A DNA stretch of 64,000 bases from Paramacrobiotus metropolitanus (GCF_019649055.1 NW_026570286.1:124001-188000), one strand, 5' to 3'; numbered from the stretch's first letter, positions 36,701 through 48,480 are shown. Program-made: numbers and translations. Notes: generated by a model from the sequence alone, not told the origin.

Positions 36701-37992
36701 TTGAGCATAATGCTGGTAATGATTATGTCCGCAATGATACGATGCAATCGGGACTGTCAGGGCTAGGAGGATTGTCGCTGCCTAGCTTTCCTCCTATGCC
36801 CATGGGACTGCCACAGTTTTCCGCATATCGCATGAGTATGAATATGCCACTAATGTCGTTGCCGGGTTCTTTTTCAGTAGGTGGTCTAGCATCTCTGCCA
36901 CTGTCTGTGCCGCGCATGATGCCTCCCATGATCAGTGTGACGCCGCATGAAATCCATCAGCAGCTTGCCGTGTTTCATCAGCACCATCAGAATCAAAAAC
37001 ACCAGCAGCAGCAACAACAACAGCAGCAGAAGAAACAACAAATGCAGAATGTTAAACAACTGACTGCTCCCGTCATGCAAGCGCCAGCTGGCACTCGCAT
37101 CAAGCCGCCGGTTGCCCCAGCACGCGTTGCTCCAACGAAAGAAGCTGATAAGATGCAGGAAACCGTAAAACCATCTTCTAAGCTGAACCAAGCACCATTA
37201 CAATCATCTGTTCCGTCGAATCCCGTCAAATTGCAGCAGATTCGTCTGAAACCGCCACCGTCTAATTTGAAACCGATTGCATTAACGGCGACGTCGCCCA
37301 ACACGGATGGAGCGGGGCGCGCCAGTCCCCTGGAACCCGGTTCCGCTTCGAGCAGCACCAATGGACGGGAAGCAGCGGGTACTAGTGAATTTGCCGTTGC
37401 TTCCAGAGTTTCCGATATGCCGCGGACCATCACTACTTTTAAGAAGACGGAACGACGGGCGACGGCCAATAAAACCGGGAATCTGGAGATTGATGCCACT
37501 CATGCCAATAATAATCCACCTGGTTGGAGTCTGATTCCGGCGGGGGTGCGCAGCGCAGTGTACTCGCGGTTTGGGCAGGTGGATCTGAGTTGGCTGGAGC
37601 GGGAAGCATTGGAAAATGATCCGCGCATTGCGGTTTATTGCCAGCGGACGGGTGTGCCTATGCCGGAGAGGCCTGCTGCGGATGTCGCTGGTGATGCGGC
37701 TGGAACATCAGGCAGTCGAAAATCGCCTGATGCTGCTAGCACTGTATCGCAGATCAGTCCCGTTGTGAAAGCGGAGGAGCAGCATTCGCATTTATCGAAT
37801 TCCCATGGCAGTACATCGCAGTCGGATAGTGATGAGGATGATGTCAAAATTAAACAAGAACTACCCGAGGATATTCATGTTAAGGTGGAAGATCAGGAGA
37901 TGGAAATGGTGAATGGTCGGAATGCTGCAGGTTGGAATGGAGATGTGGAATACGAAATCAAAAACGAACCGAAGGACGAAGAGGATATGTGA
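33751..37992 (+). CDS. Large RS-rich, acidic, polyglutamine nuclear protein
   Basis: Two exons (33751-34138 and 35038-37992) join in phase across a 0.9-kb intron to give about 1,110 aa. The ATG at 33751 is the first in frame. The N-terminal part has repeated RLG motifs (KSRLGF, ADRLGH, TDRLGF, INRLGP). The middle is rich in Arg/Ser and Pro with many RS and SP pairs, then a strongly acidic tract (about 36430-36500). A Met/Leu/Pro-rich stretch and a Gln/His tract (about 36955-37040) follow. Near the C-terminus is a compact segment (PPGWSLIPAGVRS, then FGQVDLSWLEREALENDPRI) that may be a folded domain. The last 75 codons hold four SUMO-acceptor consensus sites. Composition suggests a nuclear RNA-processing or transcription factor. 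I do not recognise the family. Confidence 0.8.
34671..34747. repeat. Direct repeat of 19 bp within an intron
   Basis: TACCAAGTACTTTCTATAG occurs at 34671-34689 and again at 34729-34747. Both copies lie in the first intron of the RS-rich gene. The interval contains further partial copies of the ATAG and AAGT parts. Confidence 0.85.
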
Positions 37993-40207
37993 GATAGTGA
38001 ATTTTGTAGAGCGCCCTATGATCTTCGCTGGCATATCATGGAATATCAGTTTGATTGTGATTCTGAGAAAGACGTGTGTAATTTGGAAGTGCTCAAGAGA
38101 TGCCAGTTGAAATGGAATGTGACGGGCGCTTATTAGGGCGACACTGTTCATTACATTCTTTTTAATTTCCACCTGTACACAGCGGCATTGCAGCCATATG
38201 TTCTTATTGGCCTTATTTGCTTATTCGTGTTGCGATTTTTCTTCATCCGATAACTCCATGAATTTAAACGCTAAATAATTATTAGGCATTTATATCATTA
38301 TGTTGCTAAATTTAGATGGTGTTCTTTATCCGTGTTGTGTTTCTTTAAGTTTTCAGCTGCTGCTTCGTGTTCTCGTGTTGTTGTAACGCTTTTATGCAGG
38401 AAACGTAATAAATTCTGGATAAAGACTAAATCTGGAAGGAGACATGCTTAAACCGCTAAAACTGCAAGTTTGTGAAAAAACCGTTAGCTAAACCGTTAGC
38501 CAAAATTCGAACACCTCGGTTCACTTTGCGCTAGTTACGAGTTCAGTTAAACATCTAACGTTTTTTCTCAAACTGTTTTACTCTGGTTAGCAAATCGTCT
38601 CAGACGCCCACGACCTTCTTGAGTTATTACAAATATAGATATGTAAGGGAGGTGACCCGAAAAATGTGTACCGAATGTGTACATGCGCGAGAGCTTTCCT
38701 TTTCATGCAGTCCAAAACACTTTTTTGCGTTGTGTGGATAAACGTTCTGTATACGGTGGTTATGGCGTCTCAAGCGCCTGACATCAGGCTGGCGGCCATG
38801 TTCAGTCGAACGAAATTCCGAAGAGTTTAAAATTTTTAACTTAAAACTCGTCTACTTAATAAGTAAGCAGTGTATTGAACCAAAGATCTCATTACGGACC
38901 GGTCTACTTCACATTTTCGGATGTAAACGCACATAAAATATGAAGATCGTTCTTTCTTTCACCCAACCAGAGTTGCGAAACTTCAAAACATCAAATATTC
39001 CTTTTTAAAAAAAGCTAGTTGTAGTGCGGTGTATGATAAATCTCATGTTCATAAGCGATTTTATGTAAATCTGGAAGATCGGTCCAACTGTCCAAGTACT
39101 CGTATACTATACTTTTGGTGCACCGTAAACGTGAATGCGTTTATATCACGAAATTAATATTAAATTAAATATGCTTACGCTCGTATTTTAAATACTTACG
39201 CTTACAAGTTACAGCCATCTAAAACCGGATGTTGCGCACACAAACGGTTTTTATGCCACTATATACAAGTCATCTGGCTGCACTTTGTCCTAAAAAATTT
39301 CAAAGAATGTTTTAAAATTCGGGAAAACGGAAGTTCCGCGTCCTTTGTACGCGTATTTGGTACCATCATGTACCGGGACAATTCTCTTGATCCCAGGATG
39401 AAAGAAAAATAAAAACTAAATAATTCCGGTGATTATTCGTGTGTTCCCGGTTGTGAGATTGACGTAACACTGCGCGACTACATAAATGCTGTGATTCCTT
39501 GGCAGTACATACTGCAAGAAGTGCCAGCTCGAAAGTCTTATTTACATCCACTAATTAACATTAACTAAGACAAAAAAAGGTCACCGCAAAAAATGCTGAT
39601 GCATAGGAGAAAAGAACTGAGTGTTGCTCATTTGTTGATGTTTATTTTGCCAATAATTTGTCAAATAAGTTTCAATATAACACAATCCGCTGATCAACAT
39701 ACTGCAGAGTCAACAGCGACATTTACGCTCGAATGCATAAAGTAGTAAAGATGATTACAAAGCTAGTTTATGCTTAGCACGGAGTTCTCAGTGTAACCAC
39801 TAACCAGAACCACGTTCCATTCAGAACTGTCCGGTTGAACAACGGATTCAAGATTCCCAATTCCCACAGCAGTGCAAATATAGTTATATTGTACAATACT
39901 TAGCTAACTAGACTGTAACTAACTGATTCTATAGATTAGTACAATACAATACCCCGGCCGGATGTTACACTACCGTTGCGTGGTTCTTACTTAGTTCATA
40001 TAAAAGATGGGAGGCGGCATCATCAGACTATAATAATATATACAATGCAAGTTCGGGCTTGTTTAGCCGATTGGCTTTTTTTCCTGAAGGAGATTCATGT
40101 TAGGAAGTGCAAGGAAGGAAGTTGCACTTCCGCAGCAATGAATCTGTCGATATTGGTTATCGTCTGTTTTTTTATATATATCTGGATATACCGATGGGTA
40201 CTGGAAC

Positions 40208-40233
40208 ATAAACAGTGATCGATCACTGTTTAT
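40208..40233. repeat. Perfect 26-bp palindrome
   Basis: The sequence reads ATAAACAGTGATC followed directly by its exact reverse complement. It has no loop, so it is more like a cruciform or a dimer binding site than a processed hairpin. Confidence 0.85.
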
Positions 40234-40401
40234 TCCACTACTCATCGGTCATCGACCACAAAAGTGGCAGGTACAAGCACTAGCACAAAATGTGTCAACG
40301 TTTACGGTCTTTAATATACAACTGAACGGCGATTTCGTTGAACAACTTGAGCGCGCGATTAAATAACCATAACGATCATCATCGGCTGCTCTCTGGGTGT
40401 A

Positions 40402-40481
40402 TATAAGTAACCACAGTATAAGCAGTATCAGTATGAAGGTCAGAACCTTTATACTGACATTGTATACTGTGGTTACTTATA
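40402..40481 (+). ncRNA. Candidate hairpin RNA A (microRNA-precursor-like)
   Basis: An 80-nt inverted repeat. The outer arms TATAAGTAACCACAGTATA (40402-40420) and its exact reverse complement (40463-40481) form a 19-bp stem. After a small internal bulge the pairing resumes, TCAGTAT with ATACTGA and AAGGT with ACCTT. The loop is very short. Size and shape fit a microRNA precursor, but a short foldback transposon remnant is equally possible. I do not recognise a known microRNA family. The strand is arbitrary. Confidence 0.4.
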
Positions 40482-40562
40482 AACAGTTAAACTTACTAAA
40501 GGGATTTACGGATCGAAGACCTGGAGCGCATGCGCACCATGAAATGCAGTGACCTATTGGAC

Positions 40563-40637
40563 CACGGAGGTGAGGCTATGCTCGGGATCACGAAAATTCT
40601 AGATTTTCATGATCCTGAGCACAGCCTAACCTCCGTG
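40563..40637 (+). ncRNA. Candidate hairpin RNA B (microRNA-precursor-like)
   Basis: A 75-nt hairpin with 35-nt arms and a 5-nt loop (TCTAG, 40598-40602). By eye the arms pair at 31 Watson-Crick positions plus one wobble, with three mismatches. That pattern is more like an RNA hairpin under selection than a perfect DNA foldback. It lies 80 bp from hairpin A. No known mature sequence is recognised, and the strand is arbitrary. Confidence 0.45.
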
Positions 40638-40643
40638 ATAAAG

Positions 40644-40675
40644 CAGCAGTAAAAAAGGTCTCCTTTTTACTGCTG
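40644..40675. repeat. Short hairpin C next to hairpin B
   Basis: CAGCAGTAAAAAAGG and CCTTTTTACTGCTG pair around a TCT loop, six bases after hairpin B ends. It is too short for a microRNA precursor alone. Confidence 0.6.
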
Positions 40676-41086
40676 TCCATGTTTTTGCTTAATGTAAATA
40701 ATGCACTGTTGCTTTACCATTTTCTATTTGTTAGCTTTGGGCGGCTTTTGCTATACATGTAGTTTCAATTTCATAATCGTGTCACTGTTAGCGTTAGCAG
40801 TGTTAATGCGTTACTGTCAGCAGTGCAATCCTTTGTCTGCCTTTTTCTCCACTAATAAGTGATTTGTTGACAAATATTCGAATGTCAGTGCTTCGATGCG
40901 ATCCCCCTTTAAAGAACCACTACGGCATAGTTCAATTCAAACAATATAAGAGAAGAAAATATTAAAAATTTGTATGTACGGTCACCTTCAAGCTATATAC
41001 AAAAGCAACAAAATTCTAGCTAAGCAAAATGAAAAGATCCAATATTGTCATGGTGTCACTACGCACGCATATCACAAACGTTCCGA

Positions 41087-43082
41087 TCAATCAGTGGCAT
41101 CTGACCAGAAATGATCACAAAGCAATTCATTGAGAACACTGCTAAACAATTCCAGATCTTCGTTGTCCATTACATTATCATGTGGCGAGCACTGCGATGT
41201 CACACCGTCTATCGAGCCGCCATTAATTATGGGAAACTTCACTTTATGTCGCCGACAGAACGAATGAACCCAGCCACGGCTAGCACGGAAGTCAGGAATT
41301 TCTTCTCCAATCACTTCTTTTGCTTTTCTTTGCAAATCGCTAACGGTTACTTTATTTCCGCGCCGACATTCCTGCAACATCCACGTAACAAGCCTATTGT
41401 CCGCATCCTGTAAAGCGAAAAACAGTTACGCGGCGTAGTCAGGACGACTCTCTCATAAACAGATCAAATATCTTATTATTTTCACCGAAAAAAACTACTG
41501 TGTCGATGCACTGCATTTAGCGCCCCAGAGAGAAAGTCACCTAGATCGCACCTTTGAATATGTGATCGCCCTCCCCGAACCAGAAGGTAAACTTTTCCCA
41601 TCAGCACCATTTAATTTATTGCACCACTCGGACAGCGTCGATTTCGGTATGTTGAACAGCTCAGCGGCAACCCGCAGCGACGTCTTATCGGCAAAATCCA
41701 CAAAATATCGGCGCAATTCCCATTTGGTTGCCGGCGCATCTGCCGCCCCACCGCTTAGGATTTTAAAGGCATCACTTGGTGGGATCAACGGGAATTCCGC
41801 CAAGCGTAAAATATCCTCCGTATCATTGCATTCCACATTCCGCAAATTATGATACAGAACAAAACGAGCGGCCCATTTGAGCGTCGGCTCAAAGGGCCTG
41901 CGTGGTTTTTTAGCTTTTGCCAGTTCCGATGCTTTCTCCATAAGCTTCTGAAGCAAGAAAACTTCATCGGCAGCGAAACAAGTCAGCAATGGTTGGGTAA
42001 TATGAGACGGAGAATGATCACGATTAACAGCGCTGTATCGGCCGGTTTTGCTGAACAATTCGAAAACACGATCGCGCAGATCTCTGGTGTCCATTCCGAA
42101 TTTATCACAGGCTTGCTGGCAGCCGTGAAGTTGAGCATATCGAATCACATCATTCTGCAATGCAAAACACATCATCCTTAACAAAAAGTTAATCTATTCA
42201 ATAAACAACAAAATATCACAGATACAAAAATGGAAAATCAATAAACAATAAAACACAGTAAACATAAATGAAGTATAACAAAACGCATCTTTTGCTTACA
42301 TTCAAATGTTCACAACTGGAAATTCCGGAAGCGGAGTCTTTTAATTTCACCCGACGATCCTTGCGAGATCCAACAACATTTTGCTTGCGTTTCCTTTTCC
42401 GCGTTAGCACAATCTCCGATGCGTTCTGAACTCCGTTTGCACTGGTTGTAACTGGATCCGGCGCTGTAGCACAAGTTCCACTCGTCGGATTAGCCATGTC
42501 CGAGACGGAATCATGGCTATTAAGTTCCAGAGTGGTTGCGATATTTCCATTGTTATCACTGGGAATAAACGAATTTTTCCCTAGACCGTGAAGCGCGTTT
42601 CTCAGACATCGAAGAAATTCGACGCGACGCAGACAATTGTCAAATCGTATCAAAAACGAATGCATCTTCTCCTCCGAATTCTCCGCAATTTTTTCATCCA
42701 TCAAGGTGTAAGAATCAAGGTTAAGGGGAACGGTACCGCGGCAACTCATCAGCACATCGCGTGATGAAATAGAAGATATTCCGATTTCTGCTGCAGATAC
42801 ATTCCATCTGTCACGGTGCACGGATATCCTTACATCACTGCCACTTTGACGTCCAGCCTTGTCGACGAGAGTAGTTTTCGAAAATACGATGACAACATGC
42901 TGCTGGTCGTCTGATCTTATAAGTTTCAGCGTTCCAATGTCGGCGATTAATGTTGTTCGATAAACTGCTGACTGGACTTCATCTTCTTCCCAAACGCGAA
43001 GTTCGAAATCTGAACGCGACAGAATAAACAGGGGAGCGCAAGTGCTGGATGAGGGATGTCCGTTACCACCACTACTATCCAT
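41087..43082 (-). CDS. CENP-B/pogo-type helix-turn-helix protein
   Basis: Three exons on the minus strand (43082 to about 42295, about 42160 to 41547, about 41412 to 41087) join in phase to give about 570 aa. The N-terminal 170 residues are unrecognised. Alternating strands followed by a helix (RVEFLRCLRNALHG) suggest a PH-like fold. A basic nuclear-localisation stretch (RKRKRKQNVVGSRKDRRVK) follows. The centre has pogo/psq-like helix-turn-helix units (NDVIRYAQLHGCQQACDKFG and RYFVDFADKTSLRVAAELFN, then IPKSTLSEW). The C-terminal exon is a CENP-B-type DNA-binding domain (DADNRLVTWMLQE, VTVSDLQRKAKEVI, FRASRGWVHSFCRRH). No DDE nuclease domain follows, so this looks like a host DNA-binding protein derived from a Tc5/pogo-class transposase. 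Confidence 0.8.
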
Positions 43083-43399
43083 AACGAACGAGAGAAAAGG
43101 ATCACAAACCAGATAACTGCTACAAATTAATTAAAAAAGCAAAAAGGAAAATCCTCACAGAACTGAAAACAATAAAACGAACTGAGAACTCCGATTCTGT
43201 TTTCCTTTTTCGCAGAAAGACTAGCCACAGTTTGCTACGATAGGATAAGTACCTGCCGTCGCAAGGTGGCTGGATCGTTCAACAAGTCTTCGACTTCCGG
43301 TGCTTCTTTTCAACATGCTTGCTTTCAAAGCAAAATTCCACAAAAGTTATAAGTAGTTGTTTTAGGAGTTCGTGGAGTTTGATAGTTTTCTGTTTCAGT
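43083..43399. promoter_or_regulatory. Short bidirectional promoter region
   Basis: Only 317 bp separate the start of the CENP-B-like gene (-) from the start of RPF2 (+). Both promoters must overlap or lie very close. I see no clear TATA box. A pyrimidine tract with TTTCAG directly before the RPF2 ATG could be a 5' UTR splice acceptor. Confidence 0.5.
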
Positions 43400-45805
43400 A
43401 TGAGTCTTCAACGTAAAGTCCAGTAAGTAAAACTTCCATTTAATGTGTTCAAAACCTCAGTTCGGATAGCATCGAGTCATCTCTGGTTGTAGAAAACCGC
43501 GATCTCAGCGCGGCAAGCGCTTCCTGAAGAACCGAGAACCCAAGCTGTTTGAGAATACGAAATCTGTTCTGGCCATCCGCACCAATACCGCAAGTGAGCT
43601 GGTCGTCAGAATCCTTAAAGATCTGGTGAGTGATACAAAGTTTTGTGGAAAACTCAAGAGTTAAGTTTGTTGACGGATGTTTTTGACAGAGTGCTCTCAA
43701 GAAACCCGATTCCTCTTTCCTTGGAAGGTAAAACTCGAATGCTTGATTATCGCTCTCGCTGTTTATTGTCTCATATGTTTTACAGCACTTTTACTCATAG
43801 TTAATTTGTTCTGGCAGGAAACATGAGCTCCGCCCGTTTGAAAATGAGCAACTACTGGTAAGCTGCTAGTCCTTTCGCAATCTTGGCCAGTTTTATTTAT
43901 ATTTTATGATTTTTATCATTACTACTGTCAAGTCTACTTCTGTTTTGCTGTTTTAATTTTTAGTATCAATTTAGCGTTTGCTGAACCTTCCATCAAAATT
44001 ACGTTATTTGTACTAGTGTACTGTAAAATGTGTACCGCGGTTTTTCTGAACTGTTACAAAATAAAAGTGAGCAAGTTACCATATGCATATTTTGTTTATA
44101 ATTAAACTGCGGTAAAAATTTTTGCAGGCTTGATTTTATTTCGAAAAATTGAAAAATATACTGTTCATTGGGTGACTGCTTAAAGCTTGAATATTAAGAA
44201 TCTGCTGCTTTTGGCACTTCCAGTTTGATCAGATTTCGACCATGCACATTTCGGATATGCTTTCTAAAGTCTTTGGTCCCTTTGTAGATACAGTATCTGT
44301 ATTTCTTGCATCGTCTCCAGCCTCAACCGCAATTAGATAGATATTCCTGTGTTTTAGGAAAAATTTTCATCCCAGCATGATGCTTCACTGCTGATCACCG
44401 GATCCCACAACAAAAAAAGACCGACTTGCGTTACGTTCGGTGAGCATTCTGGTTAGCTGTCAGCAGTGTGAGATCCGGTCTTATTTCCTTGTAGTACTCA
44501 TACCTCGCAATTGGTTCTGCATGTATAGTGTTATGTCCGTTACAGTTCGAACGTTTGACCACCATATTTTGGACATGTTTGAGTTTTCCGTGGAAAACTA
44601 CAAAGGCATCGCTGATTTTCCGGTAGGTTTCAGTTCTGTCTGTCCTTCGGTACAGTATTTATGTGGCATTACTCATGAAAACTGAGTTTGAAATTTTTGT
44701 TTTCAGGGTATTTCACCTCCATTAGGAAATAAACCTCTCTTGATATTCCGTGGTGAAGCTTTTGAGCATGATCCCGTTTTCCGTGCCATAAAATCTGTTT
44801 TTATCGGTAACTTTGCTGCACAGTCATAATTCAGGCTGGTTGTTGAACTTGTGGAACGGCTTGCAGATTACTTCCGAGGCCCGATTGTGGACAAAATTCG
44901 TCCGGCGGGTGTTTCACACGCGATCACATTTGTTACCAACGGAGAACGGATTTTCATGCGAACATTCATGTGTGTGTTGCGTATAATATGCCGTACTCCA
45001 AACATTGAATATTTGTGGGAATACTGTAGACGTCGAAAACTTATTTGAGAAAAAATGCTGGTTTGACTTCAGGTTGAACGGAACGGAAGAAAGTGATGAA
45101 ACTAGCACGAAACCGAAAGAAACCACTTTGACGCCAATGGGTCCGAGCATGGATTTTGTTCCAAACCGAAGTAAAGTGGCCTCAGAGGATCTGTGGAAAG
45201 CGGCTTGTCGTGTACCCAGAGAGACCAAGGTGAGAAAATAATTAACTGCAGTGAGATATTTATTTCTTGTGATTGTTCATTTGGTTGTCCGGATAAATTA
45301 AAAATAAGTATAGAGTATTTTGCGCTTTATACAGTTATTGTAATAAATTTTTCGCTGTCGTTGATTGCTTTATTGGGGTGCCGAGACTGCCGCCGACAAT
45401 ACGATAGTTCTGTTGTCGTCTTTTTCTGCATATGCAAAGCAGATCATACATAATACTTCGTAGTTCAATACAATTTTTTTTGCTGCGCGGTATCGCTGAA
45501 GCATTATCTCTTTACTTGTCATACATGAATGACATGTGTGCGAATACCGTAATGAATTGATTGTGGATTATGGTTGCGACTTGCAGATCAAGAAAACGAA
45601 GAACGTATCCCAGGACGTGTTCGGTTCTAAACTGGGTCGTATCCATATGGAGACACAGGATTTCACGCGATTAAACGTTAAGAAAATGAAGGGTTTACGA
45701 AGTGATGCCAAATCAAAGAACGCGAACGAATCGGAGCCCATGGATGTCGACAACAAAACTCCCGAAACGGTGGATTATACTGACATCGGAGGCGATCTTG
45801 ATTAG
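43400..45805 (+). CDS. RPF2: Ribosome production factor 2 homologue (Brix domain)
   Basis: About nine exons in phase give roughly 300 aa. The start is MSLQRKVQKPRSQRGKRFLK, then NREPKLFENTKS and LVVRILKDL. The Brix domain follows with LLITGSHNKKRPTCVTF, FDHHILDMFEFSVENY, NKPLLIFRGEAFEHDPVF, IDYFRGPIVDKIRPAGVSHA and MGPSMDFVPNRSKVASEDLW. The diagnostic C-terminal block is KKTKNVSQDVFGSKLGRIHM, then LNVKKMKGLR. RPF2 pairs with RRS1 and brings the 5S RNP (5S rRNA, uL5, uL18) into pre-60S particles in the nucleolus. The tail is lysine- and acid-rich. The in-phase acceptor at about 44357 (EKFSSQHDASLL) restores the family pattern across a 0.5-kb intron. No key motif is missing. Confidence 0.92.
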
Positions 45806-46702
45806 TTGTTCGTCTTTTCGTAAAATACCATTTGAAGATTGCTGGTTTAGAGATGCCATTAACTTACAGCTGCTGAACTTCTGTGCTGTGCGGCCTATGT
45901 TGGTTTGATTTGTTGGTTTGTTAAACGGTTGAAATGGAAAGAATAAAGTTAGAAGATACATTGCGCGCCAGCGATGCGTACTCGTAGTTGTATAACAATC
46001 ATCATTTAATATCAATCGTAGAACGATTATGTAGAATTTGCAAACTTCGCATTCATCATTTTACACTAAAAAGTAAAAACTGTGTAGTGTGTAGTAATTT
46101 TTCACGAATACAGTAATTATAACAAGTAGTCACTAATCACACAGCTGCTACCTATAAAATCTTCCGAAACCACTGCACACTACATACTTTATCTTGCCGT
46201 TAGCAAAATTAGTATAAAATTTAATAACAATTGAAAATAACCGGAAGTTTTTAAGTACTGTACATACGATGCTCTGTGCGAGTACGGTACGGTCCGTACG
46301 GACAAAGTGACGACACCTAACCAAAGTTACTAAACCACTACTCTCGGCGCGTTACGCTCTGGTGAAATTCCTTTCACTGTGCATGGAGAATCAGCTGCTG
46401 CTTTGTCGCATTTGTTTGTGATTTTCATCATTTTCTCATCCTAAAAATTTGTTATTTGTAATTTGTACAGATTTTTGTTTTCTGACAGACTGCATTTAGC
46501 ACTAAACTTTTGATTGTGTTGATCGCGTAGACTCACACTGGAACAATTTAGTTTTTTTCGCTCCGCACTGGTTTTAGTTTCTCTGTCAAATTAATTGCAA
46601 TCTGAGCGAAGTGCGTGGTGCTTTTGCTGTTTTGCAGTATATCGATCGCTCCTGTGCGTGAACCGTAGTTGTAGATCCTATCCGCATTTTTGTCCTGAGA
46701 AG
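45806..46702. other. Intergenic region
   Basis: About 0.9 kb between two plus-strand genes. It should contain the 3' flank of RPF2 and the promoter of DMAC2L. Around 46283-46310 there is a run of overlapping GTACGG palindromic motifs. No exon is supported. Confidence 0.5.
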
Positions 46703-47973
46703 ATGCTGCCGCGATATTCCGCAGTAATGTTGCGGACGATGTCTCGTCCCGTCGTGCAGGGTGCACGTCGGACCTTTTCCCGTGATCGAGCTGCGGCCGT
46801 GTGGATGAACGCAGGAAGATGGCAGCTTACGTCGGAGTGTGCTGCGCGAACCGTCAGATTGCACCATTATTATTGTCCGATCCTGGCGATGATACAATCC
46901 AGAAATATGAGTTTGTTTGGCTCCTTCCTGGACGGTGCATGGAATAAGTAAGCTCCCGTATGACCAATAATTGCAGGTTGTGCTTTTCGATCCTAATTTT
47001 GTCGTTGACGATGAATTTGTATTCGACGATGGAGCTTGCGATCTGCCATAGTTGGGTGCATTATAGCATGGTGTGTTCATTACATATGTATGTTCTATAT
47101 ACAGACCCTGAATCATTGATTATAGGATATTTGATCGAATGCTCTCGTTGATATGATATTATATTATTTCGTATTGTTTTGGTGATTGATGTGGACTGTT
47201 GTTTTCGCAGGGTGGATAAGAAGCGTATCGCGGAAGTCGGAGCGGAAGTGGCCGCGGCTGAATGGATTATGCGCTGCGGCGGCAGTGTCAAATGGAGTAA
47301 TCATGCCAAATGGGTAACCGACTACAATCAGCTGGGCATGGGATCGGGTCCCAACACGAAGATCGAGGCCATTGATGCCAGCAATGCCTGCATTAATTCC
47401 GATGGATTTGCCTATTTAGGTAAGTAGTAAGTACCGCGTATTTTGCACGAATTAATTTATCGACTACTTCCCATTCAGTTCGTAGAATTTAATTTTGTTT
47501 ATTTTTTACTTTAGTAGATAATTGTTATTTTTATATTGGAAGTTGTTTATTAAAGAAATGATATATAAATGAAATGTTTTCTATTGTACACAACCTTTAA
47601 TAAGTATCATAGTACGAGTACAAACTATGCACCAGAACAAAACGGCATTTACAAAAGAGGGGCGTTTTCTATTGGGTTTTGGGTATTTACAGAGGGTCTG
47701 AAGGATGTACGCATGGTGAAATTCCACAAGACAGCCCACATCGATAATAAGGCGCTGTCGCTGCTGGCTGATTACCTCGGCAGTGGCCTGGTCACTTTGG
47801 AGGTGACGAGCTGCGGCAACGTCGGTGACTGGGGACTGAAGGAACTGGCCAGGTTTAAGAATTTAAAGGAGCTCCACCTGGGCGATCTGCCCGGCGTCAA
47901 GAATCCGGCCGAATGCGTCAAGCATCTTAAATCTCAGCTTCCGCAGTGCAGTATCACGTACGATGGATTATAA
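46703..47973 (+). CDS. DMAC2L: ATP synthase coupling factor B / subunit s homologue
   Basis: Three exons (46703-46947, 47211-47419, 47693-47973) give about 245 aa. The N-terminus (MLPRYSAVMLRTMSRPVVQG, then RRTF) is basic and hydrophobic, like a mitochondrial targeting sequence. The body follows subunit s: FGSFLDGAWNKVDKKRIAEV, AAAEWIMRCGGSVKW, then leucine-rich-repeat units (HIDNKALSLLADYL, LEVTSCGNVGDWGLKELARF, LKELHLGDLPGVKN). The protein belongs to the mitochondrial ATP synthase/complex I accessory LRR family. The last exon starts inside a longer open frame, but the AG at 47692 keeps frame (YLG to YLEGLKD). Length fits the family. Confidence 0.88.
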
Positions 47974-48480
47974 ACCAGAATAATTTTATCGGTTCCTTCG
48001 GGCTTTAACTGTAAATGTCCTGATGTACGTAATTTCATGTAAGTGCTGATGTTACACTTTTATGAATGGTTTTGCTGATTTTTATTTTATCGCTGTACAG
48101 TTTCCAGTGTTAGCAGTTTCCAGTGTTAGATGAGATGTTGTGGTTTTATGTCAATTGCCGTAGTGTTCAGTATCGCGGTGCCTATGATTTAATGTTCATT
48201 AAGCGAACGGTGTTTATTTCTTTTCCGGCATTTTCCAGTTTGTCAGCCAACGAGAGGTCATCGTTGTTCTTACGACAGACTCAAACGACAACAGAAGTCA
48301 AATAATTCCGAATGCTACCGAATCACAACAGTCGATAAGGCCAGTGCCACTAATAAGAAACTGTTCGGTTAAGCAATTCGGGAAACAAAAGAAAGAACAC
48401 GTAGACAAAAATAACATAGACAAAAGTACAAAAATAACATCTAACTTGAATCATCATTGGCACCAAAAATACAGATTCTT
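47974..48480. other. Convergent intergenic region
   Basis: About 0.5 kb between the DMAC2L 3' end and the 3' end of the minus-strand orphan gene. I see nothing specific. Confidence 0.5.

Larger units (their letters stand above)
37993..41086. other. 3-kb intergenic region with a hairpin cluster
   Basis: This is the 3' flank of the RS-rich gene and of the converging CENP-B-like gene. I see no protein-coding exon. The region 40.2-40.7 kb holds a perfect palindrome and three strong hairpins, listed separately. Confidence 0.5.

Noticed and set aside
36993-37499. A 168-codon minus-strand frame with poly-Cys
   Set aside because: It is antisense to the polyglutamine and following part of the RS-rich gene. 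The Cys run is the complement of CAG repeats.
44228-44270. A candidate extra RPF2 exon (FDQISTMHISDMLSK)
   Set aside because: It is open and has splice-like ends, but skipping it restores the family sequence FENEQLLEKFSSQHDASLL exactly.
46586-47116. A 176-codon minus-strand frame
   Set aside because: It is antisense to the first exon of DMAC2L, which has clear family similarity on the plus strand.
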